From NCBI GenBank assembly GCA_947459245.1, contig CANHCV010000006.1:1-59730 (forward strand): a stretch of 59,730 nucleotides of DNA. The letters run 5' to 3'. The stretch comes from Bacteroidota bacterium (GTDB lineage Bacteria > Bacteroidota > Bacteroidia > UBA7662 > CANHCV01). The notes beneath the pieces were generated by a model. It ran no database searches. It worked only from the letters and a program-made list of their open reading frames with translations, and was not told the DNA's origin. The position numbers and the translations under genes are program-made. Within the stretch, counting starts at the first letter, position 1. Each line of letters opens with the position of its first letter. Positions 23,053 to 33,047 of the stretch are shown here, piece by piece.

Positions 23053-24282
23053 TTAAAGAAGTTGATCCAATGCGATCTCAAACCCGGTGGCTGAAAGATT
23101 GGTTTTGGTTTGATTTTTCTGATGAATATTTCCGAGCGCTTGTTCCATGATTTGGGTTACATCCCCAAAAATGGCTTCATCGGTTAATTCTGCCTTCCCG
23201 CTCATCAAATAAGCAAACGTTCGAGCCATGCCGCAATTGGCAACAAAATCGGGAATAACGCTGATGCGTGCATCCGCACTTTGTGCAATAGGGCCAAAGA
23301 AAATTTCAGCATCGGCAAACGGCACATTGGCGCCGCAAGAAACCGTCTTCAATCCAGCTGCAATGAGGCGATCAATCTGGTCCTGAGTAACCAATCGGGA
23401 AGCGGCAGCCGGTACAAAAATATCCGCTGAAACATCCCAAACTTTCTTCTGCATCTCTTCCGATGATAGCATGTTCGGTGCATTCAAGGCATTTCCATTT
23501 CGGGAAATAAACATCTCAGCGACCTCATTCAAACCGTACCCCTGCCCCTCATGAATCAATCCGCCATTGCGGTCGATCACAGCTTTCATTCCTGCACCTT
23601 GTTGGGCCAAGAAAAACGCTGCAGCTGCAGCAACATTTCCCCAACCTTGCATGATGAACGTTTTGCCTTCCAAGGTTTCGCCTTGATTTTTGGTGAAAAT
23701 GCGAATGGATTCACTCACACCCCAACCGGTAATCATGTCGGCAACGGTATATCCCTTTCCCAGAGCAGGAACGTAGTTGCCGTTCTCTACCACTTTCGAC
23801 ACCCCAATTTGCAGGGCAGAAATCCGATTCTGTTTGTCGGCGTGATCGGTTTTGTAATGCCCGTTAACAACGCCTTCTTGCGGATGCAACAGGCCGTATT
23901 GGGATGTAATGGGAATCACTTCGTGAATTTCATCGATGTTTAAATCGCCACCCGTGCCGTAGTAATTTTTCAAAAGCGGCATCACGGCTTGGTACCAACG
24001 ACGCAAAACGCCTTCTTTTCGAGGGTCGGCAGGATTGAAGTTGATGCCCGATTTGGCTCCACCGATGGCGGGACCACAAACAGAAAACTTCACTTCCATG
24101 GTTTTAGCCAACGATTCCACTTCCCGCTGATCCAATCCTACCCGCATCCGGGTACCGCCTCCAGCAGCTCCACCACGCAGCGAATTGATCACCACCCAAC
24201 CTTGGGCTTCGGTTTCAGAATCGTTCCATTCGAAAATGATTTCGGGCTTTTTGGCCTCGAATTGCTTCAACTTATCCAACAT
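23053..24282 (-). CDS. Glu/Leu/Phe/Val-family amino-acid dehydrogenase
   Basis: A 409-residue NAD(P)-dependent dehydrogenase. The catalytic Lys is in the GGAKSGINF motif, with the upstream substrate-binding RGGAAGGGTRMR and a Rossmann MQGWGNVAAAAAFFLA. It oxidatively deaminates (or aminates) an amino acid; whether Glu or a branched-chain amino acid is the substrate is not clear. Start set at the ATG at 24282 (MLDKLKQFEAK), because the in-frame ATG at 24300 lies within the -7 box at 24298-24305. Confidence 0.9.
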   Translation of the reverse strand: MLDKLKQFEAKKPEIIFEWNDSETEAQGWVVINSLRGGAAGGGTRMRVGLDQREVESLAKTMEVKFSVCGPAIGGAKSGINFNPADPRKEGVLRRWYQAVMPLLKNYYGTGGDLNIDEIHEVIPITSQYGLLHPQEGVVNGHYKTDHADKQNRISALQIGVSKVVENGNYVPALGKGYTVADMITGWGVSESIRIFTKNQGETLEGKTFIMQGWGNVAAAAAFFLAQQGAGMKAVIDRNGGLIHEGQGYGLNEVAEMFISRNGNALNAPNMLSSEEMQKKVWDVSADIFVPAAASRLVTQDQIDRLIAAGLKTVSCGANVPFADAEIFFGPIAQSADARISVIPDFVANCGMARTFAYLMSGKAELTDEAIFGDVTQIMEQALGNIHQKNQTKTNLSATGFEIALDQLL

Positions 24283-24297
24283 CGAAAAAAATTTTCG

Positions 24298-24305
24298 CAA
24301 AGGTA
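24298..24305 (-). promoter_or_regulatory. -7 promoter box of the amino-acid dehydrogenase operon
   Basis: TACCTTTG on the minus strand, ending 15 bases before the ATG at 24282. It excludes the longer start at 24300 and could also drive metF, the small peptide, ALDH and glyS. Confidence 0.5.
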
Positions 24306-24353
24306 CGGATAAATCAACAGTTAAAACTGCCTTTTTAGCGCGAATCGGATCGA

Positions 24354-25943
24354 TTAAAAATCGGAAATAAAATGGAATTTGGCGTTCGGAAAATCTTCCT
24401 GAGCCATCTGAATGGCATAAGCACTATCGGCCAAAAAAACCGGACGCTGATGCTTATCCAAGGCAAAAGATCGAAGCTTTTTCCGACGAAAATCTTCCAA
24501 CTCTTTGGGATCACTCAGTTCCACCCAGCACGCTTTGTAAATGTTGATGGGCTCCCATTTACACTTCGCTCCGTATTCGTGTTCCAAACGGTGTTGAATC
24601 ACCTCAAATTGAAGGGGACCAACGGTACCGATGATTTTCCGATTGGTCATTTGGTGCACGAACAACTGAGCCACTCCTTCGTCCATCAATTGATCAATTC
24701 CTTTAGCCAGTTGTTTTTGTTTGAGCGGATCGGCATTCTCGATGTAGCGGAAATTTTCGGGCGAAAACGAGGGAATGCCCATGATGTTCATTTTCTCGCC
24801 CTCGGTGAGGGTATCCCCAATTCGGAAGTTTCCGGTGTCGTGCAAACCCACAATATCGCCGGGATAAGCTTCGTCGACCGTCGATTTTTTCGAAGCCATG
24901 AAAGCGGTTACCGACGAGAATTTCATCATGCGCTCCTGGCGCACGTGGAGGTAATTTTGGTTGCGGTGGAACGTGCCCGAAACAATTTTCACGAAAGCAA
25001 TTCGATCGCGGTGTTTCGGGTCGATGTTCGCGTGGATTTTAAAAACGAATCCGGTAAATTTATTTTCGGTTGGTTCAACCACCCGTAAATCGGTTTTGGC
25101 CGGCAAGGGCATGGGCGCAATTTCGATGAACGTTTCGAGCAATTCTTTCACCCCGAAATTATTCACCGCCGATCCGAAAAACACCGGACAAACCTTCTGG
25201 GTGAGGTAATCTTCTCGTTTGAATTCGGGATAAACCGCCGAAACCATTTCCAAATCTTCCCTCAATGCATCGGCAAAATCCGCCCCAACTTGACGATCCA
25301 ATTCTGGATCTTCCAAGTTTTGGATGGACGCCCATTCTTCGGAAACGGTGGTGGAAGACGGACGAAATAATTTCAAATCTTTCTTGTAGATGGAATACAC
25401 TCCTTTGAAGTGAGGTCCCATCCCAATGGGCCAAGATAGGGGCGTAACTTTCAATTTGAGGCGTTGTTCAACTTCATCCAAAAGGTCGATGGCATCTTTC
25501 CCGAAACGGTCAAGTTTGTTGATGAAAACGATGATGGGGATGGAGCGCATGGTGCACACTTCCACCAATCGTTCGGTTTGTGCCTCCACCCCTTTCGCCA
25601 CGTCGATGACTACGATCACTGAATCCACAGCGGTTAGCGTTCGGTAGGTATCTTCAGCAAAATCTTTGTGGCCGGGGGTATCGAGGATGTTCACTTTGCA
25701 TCCTTGGTATTCAAAACCCATCACGGAGGTAGCCACCGAAATTCCCCTCTGCTTTTCAATTTCCATGAAATCGGAGGTGGTTGATTTTTTGATTTTATTG
25801 GATTTTACGGCTCCAGCTTCTTGAATGGCTCCTCCAAACAACAGCAGTTTTTCGGTGAGGGTGGTTTTACCGGCATCGGGGTGGGAAATGATCCCAAATG
25901 TTCTTCTACGAAATATTTCAGATTGAAAATCGGGTGCGCTCAT
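24354..25943 (-). CDS. prfC: Peptide chain release factor 3
   Basis: A 529-residue translational GTPase. G1 is SHPDAGKTT, G3 is DTPGHKDF and G4 is NKLD; the RF3-specific N-terminus FRRRTFGIISHPDAG and the C-terminal region with FEVIQHRLEHEYG are present. It removes RF1/RF2 from ribosomes after peptide release. The start at 25943 (MSAPDFQ) is chosen because the in-frame ATG at 25952 overlaps the -7 box. Divergent from sbcD, with 78 bases between start codons. Confidence 0.96.
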   Translation of the reverse strand: MSAPDFQSEIFRRRTFGIISHPDAGKTTLTEKLLLFGGAIQEAGAVKSNKIKKSTTSDFMEIEKQRGISVATSVMGFEYQGCKVNILDTPGHKDFAEDTYRTLTAVDSVIVVIDVAKGVEAQTERLVEVCTMRSIPIIVFINKLDRFGKDAIDLLDEVEQRLKLKVTPLSWPIGMGPHFKGVYSIYKKDLKLFRPSSTTVSEEWASIQNLEDPELDRQVGADFADALREDLEMVSAVYPEFKREDYLTQKVCPVFFGSAVNNFGVKELLETFIEIAPMPLPAKTDLRVVEPTENKFTGFVFKIHANIDPKHRDRIAFVKIVSGTFHRNQNYLHVRQERMMKFSSVTAFMASKKSTVDEAYPGDIVGLHDTGNFRIGDTLTEGEKMNIMGIPSFSPENFRYIENADPLKQKQLAKGIDQLMDEGVAQLFVHQMTNRKIIGTVGPLQFEVIQHRLEHEYGAKCKWEPINIYKACWVELSDPKELEDFRRKKLRSFALDKHQRPVFLADSAYAIQMAQEDFPNAKFHFISDF

Positions 25944-25949
25944 GGGGAG

Positions 25950-25957
25950 CAAAGGTA
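25950..25957 (-). promoter_or_regulatory. -7 promoter box of prfC
   Basis: TACCTTTG on the minus strand with 6 bases between its final G and the prfC ATG. The predicted mRNA has at most a few untranslated bases. Confidence 0.5.
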
Positions 25958-26021
25958 CCGAATTTTAGAAAAACTTTTTTGTGTCGGAAGATGTCGCAAT
26001 TTATTTCTTCCTTTGTAAAGC

Positions 26022-27245
26022 ATGATTCGACTATTACATACCGCCGATTGGCATTTAGGCAAACGATTGAAGCAGCAATCGTTGTTGGAGGAACAGCAGT
26101 TATTTTTAGAATGGCTGCTTGGGTGTTGCGTGGAGAAGGAAATTGATTACATTTTGATGGCTGGCGACTTGTTCGACGTTGCGAATCCGCCCCAAGATGC
26201 CGAGCAGATGTACTACAGTTTTTTGGCGCGATTGGGGAAGGAAACGAATACGAAAATCATCATTACCGGTGGAAATCACGACTCCATTGGGGCGGTCAAC
26301 GGGATTCGTCCGTTGGCGGCCGCTTGGGATGTGATTTTGGTGGGCGAACCTTTCCCCGAAGATCCTTCCCAAGAGTGCTTTCCGTTGTACAATCGTTCCG
26401 GGGAAATGGAAGCTGTGGTGGCCGCCACTCCTTTTTTGCGCGAGAAAGATTTCCGATTGCCCGAAGGGTTTGAAGGCGATATCGAGCAACGATTAACCGA
26501 GGCCCATCGCGTTCACTACCGCAAATTGGCCGATCATTGCAACGAACAATTTCCAAACGCAACGCAGATTGGCATGGGCCATTTGTTCGCCGACAAATCG
26601 CTATCCAGCGATTCGGAACGTCAGGTGGGAACTTTAAATGGGCTACCTCTCGACATTTTTCCGGAGTCCTTTGCCTATGTAGCATTGGGTCATATTCACA
26701 AACCCCAATCTCCACAAGAAAATCGGATCATCTACTCTGGTAGTCCGAACATGCTCTCTTTTTCTGAAACCGAATATGCCAAACGGGTAGTCCTGTTGGA
26801 AGTATCAGCTACCGGCATATCGTCCATCGAGTCGGTTCCCATTCCCGTATTTCGGAAATTGTACGATTGGACGGGCACTTTTCAAGAAATTCAAGAAAAA
26901 ATTGATCAATTTGAAAACCCAGAAGGATTGGTTCCCTGGATAAAAATCAATGTTCGCGAAGAGAAAATTCAAGGAAATGAATACGCCAATTTATTGGAAA
27001 TGATTCAAATAGCGCAACAATCATGGAACGGGAGCGCCATCATTTTGGATCATTCCCTTCAGTTCACCGGAAATCATCCCCAAGCCGGGATGCATCAAGC
27101 TGCAGTTCCTGCCGATTCGGTTACTCCTGAACTGATTTTTGATTCAACCTTTCACCGGGATCATTTCGAGCACATTGAAATCTTAAAAGAAATTTTTGAC
27201 GGATTAATTGAAGAAATACAAATGAACGAAGGGGGGCAATACTGA
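26022..27245 (+). CDS. sbcD: Exonuclease subunit SbcD (Mre11-type phosphoesterase)
   Basis: A 407-residue calcineurin-like phosphoesterase: HTADWHLGKRLKQ (metal ligands), AGDLFDVANPP, ITGGNHDSIGA and YVALGHIHKPQ. With SbcC it forms the Mre11-Rad50-like nuclease that opens hairpins and processes double-strand ends. It shares one base with the sbcC start (TGATG). A near-match -7 box TTCCTTTG (26008-26015, one mismatch) ends 6 bases before the ATG. Confidence 0.95.
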   Translation: MIRLLHTADWHLGKRLKQQSLLEEQQLFLEWLLGCCVEKEIDYILMAGDLFDVANPPQDAEQMYYSFLARLGKETNTKIIITGGNHDSIGAVNGIRPLAAAWDVILVGEPFPEDPSQECFPLYNRSGEMEAVVAATPFLREKDFRLPEGFEGDIEQRLTEAHRVHYRKLADHCNEQFPNATQIGMGHLFADKSLSSDSERQVGTLNGLPLDIFPESFAYVALGHIHKPQSPQENRIIYSGSPNMLSFSETEYAKRVVLLEVSATGISSIESVPIPVFRKLYDWTGTFQEIQEKIDQFENPEGLVPWIKINVREEKIQGNEYANLLEMIQIAQQSWNGSAIILDHSLQFTGNHPQAGMHQAAVPADSVTPELIFDSTFHRDHFEHIEILKEIFDGLIEEIQMNEGGQY

Positions 27246-30200
27246 TGAAAATTCTATCCATCACCATCGAAAACATTCAGTCGATAGCTGCAAAAACAAC
27301 CATCCGTTTTGATGGAACCCCTTTTTCAGAAGAGGGGATCTTTCTCATTTGCGGACCAACGGGTTCGGGGAAATCAACCATTTTGGATGCGATCAATTTG
27401 GCTTTGTTCAAAGAAACTCCGAGAACCGGGGGGAAGATTACAGCCCCAAGCATCAACGAACAAGGGATGGTGATTACGCGGGGAGCCATTTCGGCTACGG
27501 CAGAGATCATCTACGAAATGGATGCAAAAAATCGATTCAAGTCGCAATTCAGGGCTGAACGCACAGCACGATCCCAAGGATTCAACTCGGCCCACCTTAA
27601 AATGACCCTGATGAAATGGGTTGGTGGAAAATGGGAATTGGTTACCGATAAAGATAAAGAGGTTGTTGCTGAAAACACCGCCAATATTGGATTGGATGCC
27701 AACCAGTTCCGAATGGCGGTGATGTTGGCCCAAGGAGATTTTGCAAAATTGCTCAAAGCTGAAGCCACCGAACGCGCTCAATTGCTGGAAAAAATCACGG
27801 GAAAAACGCTTTTTAGGAGTTTAGGGAAGAAAATATCAGAAAAATTCCTCGCGAAAAAGAAAGAAATCGAAGCGGCAGAAATTGCTCTGGGATCCATTGC
27901 CCTGTTAACCGATGAAGAAAAAGAAAAACTTGTTCAATCGCTAACCGAAATTCAGCAATCGATCTCTGCTCTCGAAGACGGAATTCAGCAAAACCGAACG
28001 GAAGTTCTGTGGTGGGAAAACCACCGAGAACTGGAATCAAAAAAGGAGAAACAAGTTCAATTGCTTCAAAAAAAGAGAGAGTTGGAACACCGCTTTTCTG
28101 CTGTTTCTGAAGCCTACGACCGACACGAAAAAGCGGAAAGGTTCATACCCATCCTCCAACAACGAAGCCGCTTGATCGAAAACATTGCTTTTCAAACCAA
28201 CCAGTCCACTCAATTGGAAGAAGAAAAGAGTCGTCTCCATCAAGAAATCACGGAAATCAAAAGCAACATTGATTCGCTCAAACCGAACTTTTTAACTCAA
28301 ACCGATTGGCTCAGTGAGCTTGAACAAAAAAAGCTTTTGGCCCAATCTGAAAAAGAAAAAATTCAATCCCTACAAACTGAACTCGAACAACGGAAGCGTT
28401 CCATTGCCGATTTGGTAGGGCGTTGGAATTGGTCCTTCGAAACTCCAACAGCCACCTGGAAAGCCTGGAAATCAGAAACCGAATTGCTGTTCAAGCGCAT
28501 GAACATCCCGGTGGAAGAGGTGGAGAAAGAAGTTTTACAATGCAGCCAACAAAAGCAAAACGCCCTGCAATGGTTGGAGAGCGAAAAACAGTTGGAAATT
28601 AAGAGAACCCAAATAACCCAAAACGAATCGAGCCAGAAGACCCTTGCCAACGAAATTCAAGAAATCGCCCAACAACTTGAGGGCCCTTCTATGGAATTGG
28701 AATCGGCGCAAAAACAAGGGGAAGCTGCTCAATTGGAGGTGGAAGGACTTCAAAAAATAGCCGATGCGTCTCAAATTCGGGCAACTTTGGTGGAAGGACA
28801 ACCGTGTGTGGTGTGTGGATCGTTGGAACATCCCTTCGCGCATCAACCGTTCGATGATGCTTTGCAAAAGAAAACCGAAGAGCGCGACGGTTGGAACCGG
28901 AAATGCGTGGCTCTTACCCAAATCGTTGCTCAATTGCAAAACAAAGAAAGGGAACTCCATCAAAAGATGGCCGTTTTTGGTGGACAGTTGGACACGCTGA
29001 AAGCCGATGAATTATCGCTTTTGGGCAAACTGAAACAACAAAAAATAGGAGGATTTGAATCGGCACAGTCGGCCATCGACCACTTTCAAACCCAAGGGGA
29101 ACAACTGCAATCGGCCCGTGAAAAAGTGGAACAATACCAGCAATTGGAACGGGCCGAACCAATTTTCCAACAGATTCCACCCCTTCAAGAAAAATTGGAA
29201 CTCGCTACCCAATCCTATTTTGAACAATTTCCCTCCAATTTCTTGGGAGTAGTTGATGGGTGGATCAACGCTGTTTCTTCCAAAAAAGAGCAGCTATCCA
29301 ACAATCAGGAAAAACAAGAAAAAACATCGAATACCATCTCCAATGGGCAAAAAGACCTGATGAATTTGGAAGAAAGCATCCTATCAGAAATTCGAAAAGT
29401 TGGATTTTCAACCTTGGAAGAAACGGAGTCGAGTTGGATCAAAGGAGAAGAAATAAAGGAATGGAGAGGATGGAAAACGGAAATGGAGAGCCAACTCCCT
29501 CTGCTTCGGGATTTAGAGAATGAAATAACGCGTCGGGAAGCCGCCCAAGCAAATCAGCCGCAGCCCGCCCAAACCGAAGATGAATCAAAACAGGTTCTTT
29601 TAGGGCGGGAAACCGAACTGAAGGAAAAGCTCATCCACCAAGGCAACATCCAAACTGAAATCAAAACCGAACAATCCAAAAGAGAACAGGCCGGCTCCAA
29701 ATTGGAAGAAATTCAAACCTTAAAAGCCGAATTCCAACATTGGAATGTGCTAAACACGGCCTTCGGCGATACCAACGGCGATCGTTTCTCTAAAATTGCT
29801 CAACAATATACCCTCGATTTGCTGATTCAAATTGCGAACAAAAAATTGGGAGATTTCAAAGCAAGGTACATCCTTCAACAGGAAAAACACCCGAAAGGCG
29901 ATAGCCACTTGGTGGTCGTCGATCAATACTTGGGCAATCAAATCCGAAGTGTGGACACCCTCTCTGGGGGCGAAATGTTCCTCACTTCCCTTGCATTGGC
30001 CATGGCCCTGAGCGAATTCGCCGCCCAAAATGCCCAATTGAATACCCTGTTCATCGATGAAGGATTTGGAACTTTGGATCCCGACTCTCTGAACGCAGCC
30101 ATGGAAGCCATCGATGCGATTCGACAACAATCGAAAAAAATGATTGGACTCATTTCCCACGTTCAAGAATTGAGGGAACGAATTCATTGCCAGATTGAAT

Positions 30201-30256
30201 TAAAACCCAAAGGGAACGGACAATCTACCATAGAAATTCGTCCTCAAAGCACGTAA
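27245..30256 (+). CDS. sbcC: Exonuclease subunit SbcC (Rad50-like SMC ATPase)
   Basis: A 1003-residue SMC-type ATPase. Walker A is GPTGSGKST (about residues 38-46), followed by two long coiled coils joined by a zinc hook Cys-Val-Val-Cys near residue 520, ABC signature LSGGEMF near 905 and Walker B LFIDEGFGTLD near 935. The ATPase head controls the SbcD nuclease and the hook links two coiled coils. Length is usual for the family. Translation is coupled to sbcD. Confidence 0.95.
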   Translation: MKILSITIENIQSIAAKTTIRFDGTPFSEEGIFLICGPTGSGKSTILDAINLALFKETPRTGGKITAPSINEQGMVITRGAISATAEIIYEMDAKNRFKSQFRAERTARSQGFNSAHLKMTLMKWVGGKWELVTDKDKEVVAENTANIGLDANQFRMAVMLAQGDFAKLLKAEATERAQLLEKITGKTLFRSLGKKISEKFLAKKKEIEAAEIALGSIALLTDEEKEKLVQSLTEIQQSISALEDGIQQNRTEVLWWENHRELESKKEKQVQLLQKKRELEHRFSAVSEAYDRHEKAERFIPILQQRSRLIENIAFQTNQSTQLEEEKSRLHQEITEIKSNIDSLKPNFLTQTDWLSELEQKKLLAQSEKEKIQSLQTELEQRKRSIADLVGRWNWSFETPTATWKAWKSETELLFKRMNIPVEEVEKEVLQCSQQKQNALQWLESEKQLEIKRTQITQNESSQKTLANEIQEIAQQLEGPSMELESAQKQGEAAQLEVEGLQKIADASQIRATLVEGQPCVVCGSLEHPFAHQPFDDALQKKTEERDGWNRKCVALTQIVAQLQNKERELHQKMAVFGGQLDTLKADELSLLGKLKQQKIGGFESAQSAIDHFQTQGEQLQSAREKVEQYQQLERAEPIFQQIPPLQEKLELATQSYFEQFPSNFLGVVDGWINAVSSKKEQLSNNQEKQEKTSNTISNGQKDLMNLEESILSEIRKVGFSTLEETESSWIKGEEIKEWRGWKTEMESQLPLLRDLENEITRREAAQANQPQPAQTEDESKQVLLGRETELKEKLIHQGNIQTEIKTEQSKREQAGSKLEEIQTLKAEFQHWNVLNTAFGDTNGDRFSKIAQQYTLDLLIQIANKKLGDFKARYILQQEKHPKGDSHLVVVDQYLGNQIRSVDTLSGGEMFLTSLALAMALSEFAAQNAQLNTLFIDEGFGTLDPDSLNAAMEAIDAIRQQSKKMIGLISHVQELRERIHCQIELKPKGNGQSTIEIRPQST

Positions 30257-30272
30257 TTGAGGCATTTTTCGT

Positions 30273-30280
30273 TACTTTTG
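30273..30280 (+). promoter_or_regulatory. -7 promoter box of porZ
   Basis: TACTTTTG, a TAnnTTTG match 5 bases before the porZ ATG and 17 bases after the sbcC stop. Predicts a near-leaderless transcript. Confidence 0.45.
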
Positions 30281-30285
30281 TTGAG

Positions 30286-32562
30286 ATGCTAAAAATCGTA
30301 TTCGGAATCGTTGCAACGTTGATCTCCTGCTTTTCATGGAGTCAGGACTTGCCCATGGGAGGTTGGAGAACGCATTTGCCGTTTGCACAAGCCCAATGCT
30401 TGGAACCGGTAGGAACCAAAATCTTCGTTGGCACCAAAGGTGGATTATTTTCCTACGATTCAACCGATAACGATTTGGAAATTTTTACCTCTGTAAATGG
30501 CTTAAGTGATCAAGACATTCGTTCAATTTCCTACAATACCGATCAGCAAACCTTGGTGATTGGTTATGCGTCTGGAAACATCGATTTGCTGAAGAACGGG
30601 AACGTTAAAAACATCAATGCCATCGTTGCCAAAAATATTCCTGTCAATAAATCCATCAATCACATTTTGCAAAGAGGAAACCGCGCCTATTTGGCTACCG
30701 GTTTTGGTATTGTTGAGGTAGATTTGATTTTGGGAGAAATAAAAAATACGTATTTGATCGGATCTGGGTCCAAATACGTGGGTTGCTATCAACTAACAAG
30801 CGATGGAACTCGGATTTTGGCGGCCACCGACTCGGGAATCTTTCGAGCCAATTGGGCCGCACCCAACCTATCCGACTTTCAGTATTGGTCGCTGGATCCG
30901 CAGTGGGGGAAAAAGCGGGTAAAGCACCTGGTTCATCAACAAGGAATTCTGTTCGCTGCCTCCAATGATTCGTTGTTTTCCAATGCCTCTGGCACCTTTA
31001 CCCTCCTCTACCAAACCCCCAATGAAATTCGAAAAGTACGGGCCGACCGTGGAAAACTTCAGGTTTCAATCTTCTACCGAATCCTTGAATTGAATCTGCA
31101 AGGTCAACTCCTTTTTCAAACAGGGATCGATGCCCAGGTTCAAGATGTAAAAGACGGCCTCATCGATGCCAATCAACACTGCTGGTTGGCCGATAACGCC
31201 GTGGGCTTGGGCTACTACCACGAGTATTACATGCTGCGATTCTTGCCGAACGGTCCCAATTCGGTGGAAACGTTTGACTTGTTTTCCGAAGGCCAAAACA
31301 CCTACGGCGTTTCAGGCGGTATGACCAAGAGTTTTGGGAATTTGTACTTAAAAGGTGGCATTTACCGATTCGATGGTCAGAAATGGAAAAATTTCAATGC
31401 CACCAATCTTTCCCTTATTTCCGATACTCGAGATTTTACTTCAGTGAAGAAACAACCGGAAACCAACAAATGGTATGTTTCTACCTGGACCCGCGGTTTG
31501 TTGGAGTTTGATGGAGATTCTTTGATTCAACAATACCAAGATACCGGAACGGCGTTGATTCGACAGAAAAACTCCAACCTTGGTAATCCTGGAGGAGATT
31601 TCATTCGTGTTGGGTTCATGGATTTCGATAAGTCGGGAAATTTGTGGATGACCAATTACGAGGTTCCTTCTCCACTGGTTGTAAAGCGAACCGACGGAAC
31701 ATGGAACAGTTACCCGTTACCTTCCGGCCTAACCAAAGCAGTGTACTTCTTAATCGATGATTTCGATCAAAAATGGGTGGTGGTACCCGGTTTGGGGATT
31801 TCGGTTTTCAATGCTGCCACCACCCAATCAAAATTGCTCACTTCGGCCGCAGGAAACGGAAATATTCACAACGCCACCATTCAATGCATTACCAAAGATT
31901 TGGACGGTGTAGTTTGGATTGGAACGCCCGAAGGGCCAACGGCTTTTTACAATCCTGGGGGAGTCTTTTCCAATAATGAAGTGAATGCCCAACGGGTAAA
32001 AATTGCAAAAAACCAGTTCGACAATTTTGTTGATTACCTATTGGAAGATCAAAGCATCAACGACATTGGCATCGATGGGGCGAATCGGAAATGGTTTGCC
32101 ACCAACAATGGAGTATGGTTGATGAGCTCCGATTGCCAAACACAAATTCATCATTTCACCAAAGAAAACAGTCCGCTGTTGTCCAACAACGTTTTAACCG
32201 TTACGGTCGATGGGAAAACCGGGGAAGTTTTTTTCGGAACAGAAACCGGATTATGTTCCTACCGGGGCGACGCAACCGTTGGAGCAAGTTCGGGAAGTAA
32301 TCCGGTAAAAGTTTTTCCCAATCCTGCACGTCCAGATTTAGAAGGGCCCATTTCCGTTCAAGGATTGGTTGCTAACGCATGGATCAAATTTGTTGATGCC
32401 GCTGGCAATTTGGTTTATCAAACCAAGGCCAATGGTGGGACGGTAACCTGGAATGGAAATGATTTACAGGGGAATCGGGTAGCCACTGGAACCTACTTCA
32501 TTCTTGCCTCCGATGATTTTGGAAGCGAGCGACAAGTAGGAAAAGTGTACTTGGTTCGTTAA
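30286..32562 (+). CDS. porZ: PorZ-like type IX secretion system protein (beta-propeller with T9SS sorting domain)
   Basis: A 758-residue protein: signal peptide (MLKIVFGIVATLISCFSWSQ), then GGWRTHLPFAQAQCLE and repeated two-component-regulator-type propeller blades (GTKGGLFSYDSTDNDLEIFT, NGLSDQDIRSISYN, and later VWIGTPEGPTAF), then a C-terminal secretion domain from about residue 670 (VKVFPNPARPD ... GTYFILASDDFG). This architecture and length are those of PorZ, which sits on the cell surface with PorU, PorV and PorQ and delivers anionic LPS for cargo attachment in Porphyromonas. Its stop overlaps the convergent folA stop by 4 bases. Confidence 0.85.
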   Translation: MLKIVFGIVATLISCFSWSQDLPMGGWRTHLPFAQAQCLEPVGTKIFVGTKGGLFSYDSTDNDLEIFTSVNGLSDQDIRSISYNTDQQTLVIGYASGNIDLLKNGNVKNINAIVAKNIPVNKSINHILQRGNRAYLATGFGIVEVDLILGEIKNTYLIGSGSKYVGCYQLTSDGTRILAATDSGIFRANWAAPNLSDFQYWSLDPQWGKKRVKHLVHQQGILFAASNDSLFSNASGTFTLLYQTPNEIRKVRADRGKLQVSIFYRILELNLQGQLLFQTGIDAQVQDVKDGLIDANQHCWLADNAVGLGYYHEYYMLRFLPNGPNSVETFDLFSEGQNTYGVSGGMTKSFGNLYLKGGIYRFDGQKWKNFNATNLSLISDTRDFTSVKKQPETNKWYVSTWTRGLLEFDGDSLIQQYQDTGTALIRQKNSNLGNPGGDFIRVGFMDFDKSGNLWMTNYEVPSPLVVKRTDGTWNSYPLPSGLTKAVYFLIDDFDQKWVVVPGLGISVFNAATTQSKLLTSAAGNGNIHNATIQCITKDLDGVVWIGTPEGPTAFYNPGGVFSNNEVNAQRVKIAKNQFDNFVDYLLEDQSINDIGIDGANRKWFATNNGVWLMSSDCQTQIHHFTKENSPLLSNNVLTVTVDGKTGEVFFGTETGLCSYRGDATVGASSGSNPVKVFPNPARPDLEGPISVQGLVANAWIKFVDAAGNLVYQTKANGGTVTWNGNDLQGNRVATGTYFILASDDFGSERQVGKVYLVR

Positions 32563-33047
32563 ACGCGTCTTTCGTACCGTTCAAAAGAAAAATCGAATGC
32601 GTGCCGCCCGTCTTTTTCGTGATCCTCTGAAGAAGTCAATAACCACTCATCAGCAGAAATAGCTGGGAAAAACGTATCGGCCTCAAACGTAGCGTGAACT
32701 TTGGTGCATTCAATGGCCGAACAATGAGGCAAAAGCGCTTGATAAATTTCACCTCCACCAATGACGAAAATTTGTTCGGATTGCGCAACTTGAATGGCGT
32801 GTTCCAAAGACGAAACAACGGTTGCGCCATCTATCGAAATGTTTTGCCGACTCAAAATCAAATTCAAACGGTTGGGTAAAACCCTTCCAATGCTCTCAAA
32901 AGTTTTTCGGCCCATCAAAATGGGAAATCCTGAGGTGATGGTTTTAAAATGCTTCAAATCGTTAGGCAGATGCCACAACAACTGATTGTCTTTCCCAATT
33001 CCTCCTTGCTCATCGGTTGCAACAACTGCAATAAGTTCTGTCATCAT
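32559..33047 (-). CDS. folA: Dihydrofolate reductase
   Basis: A 162-residue enzyme beginning [19 protein letters not shown], then [25 protein letters not shown] and [15 protein letters not shown], all DHFR hallmarks. It regenerates tetrahydrofolate consumed by thymidylate synthase, whose gene directly precedes it with a 4-base overlap. Its stop overlaps that of porZ on the other strand. Confidence 0.97.
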   Translation of the reverse strand: MMTELIAVVATDEQGGIGKDNQLLWHLPNDLKHFKTITSGFPILMGRKTFESIGRVLPNRLNLILSRQNISIDGATVVSSLEHAIQVAQSEQIFVIGGGEIYQALLPHCSAIECTKVHATFEADTFFPAISADEWLLTSSEDHEKDGRHAFDFSFERYERRV

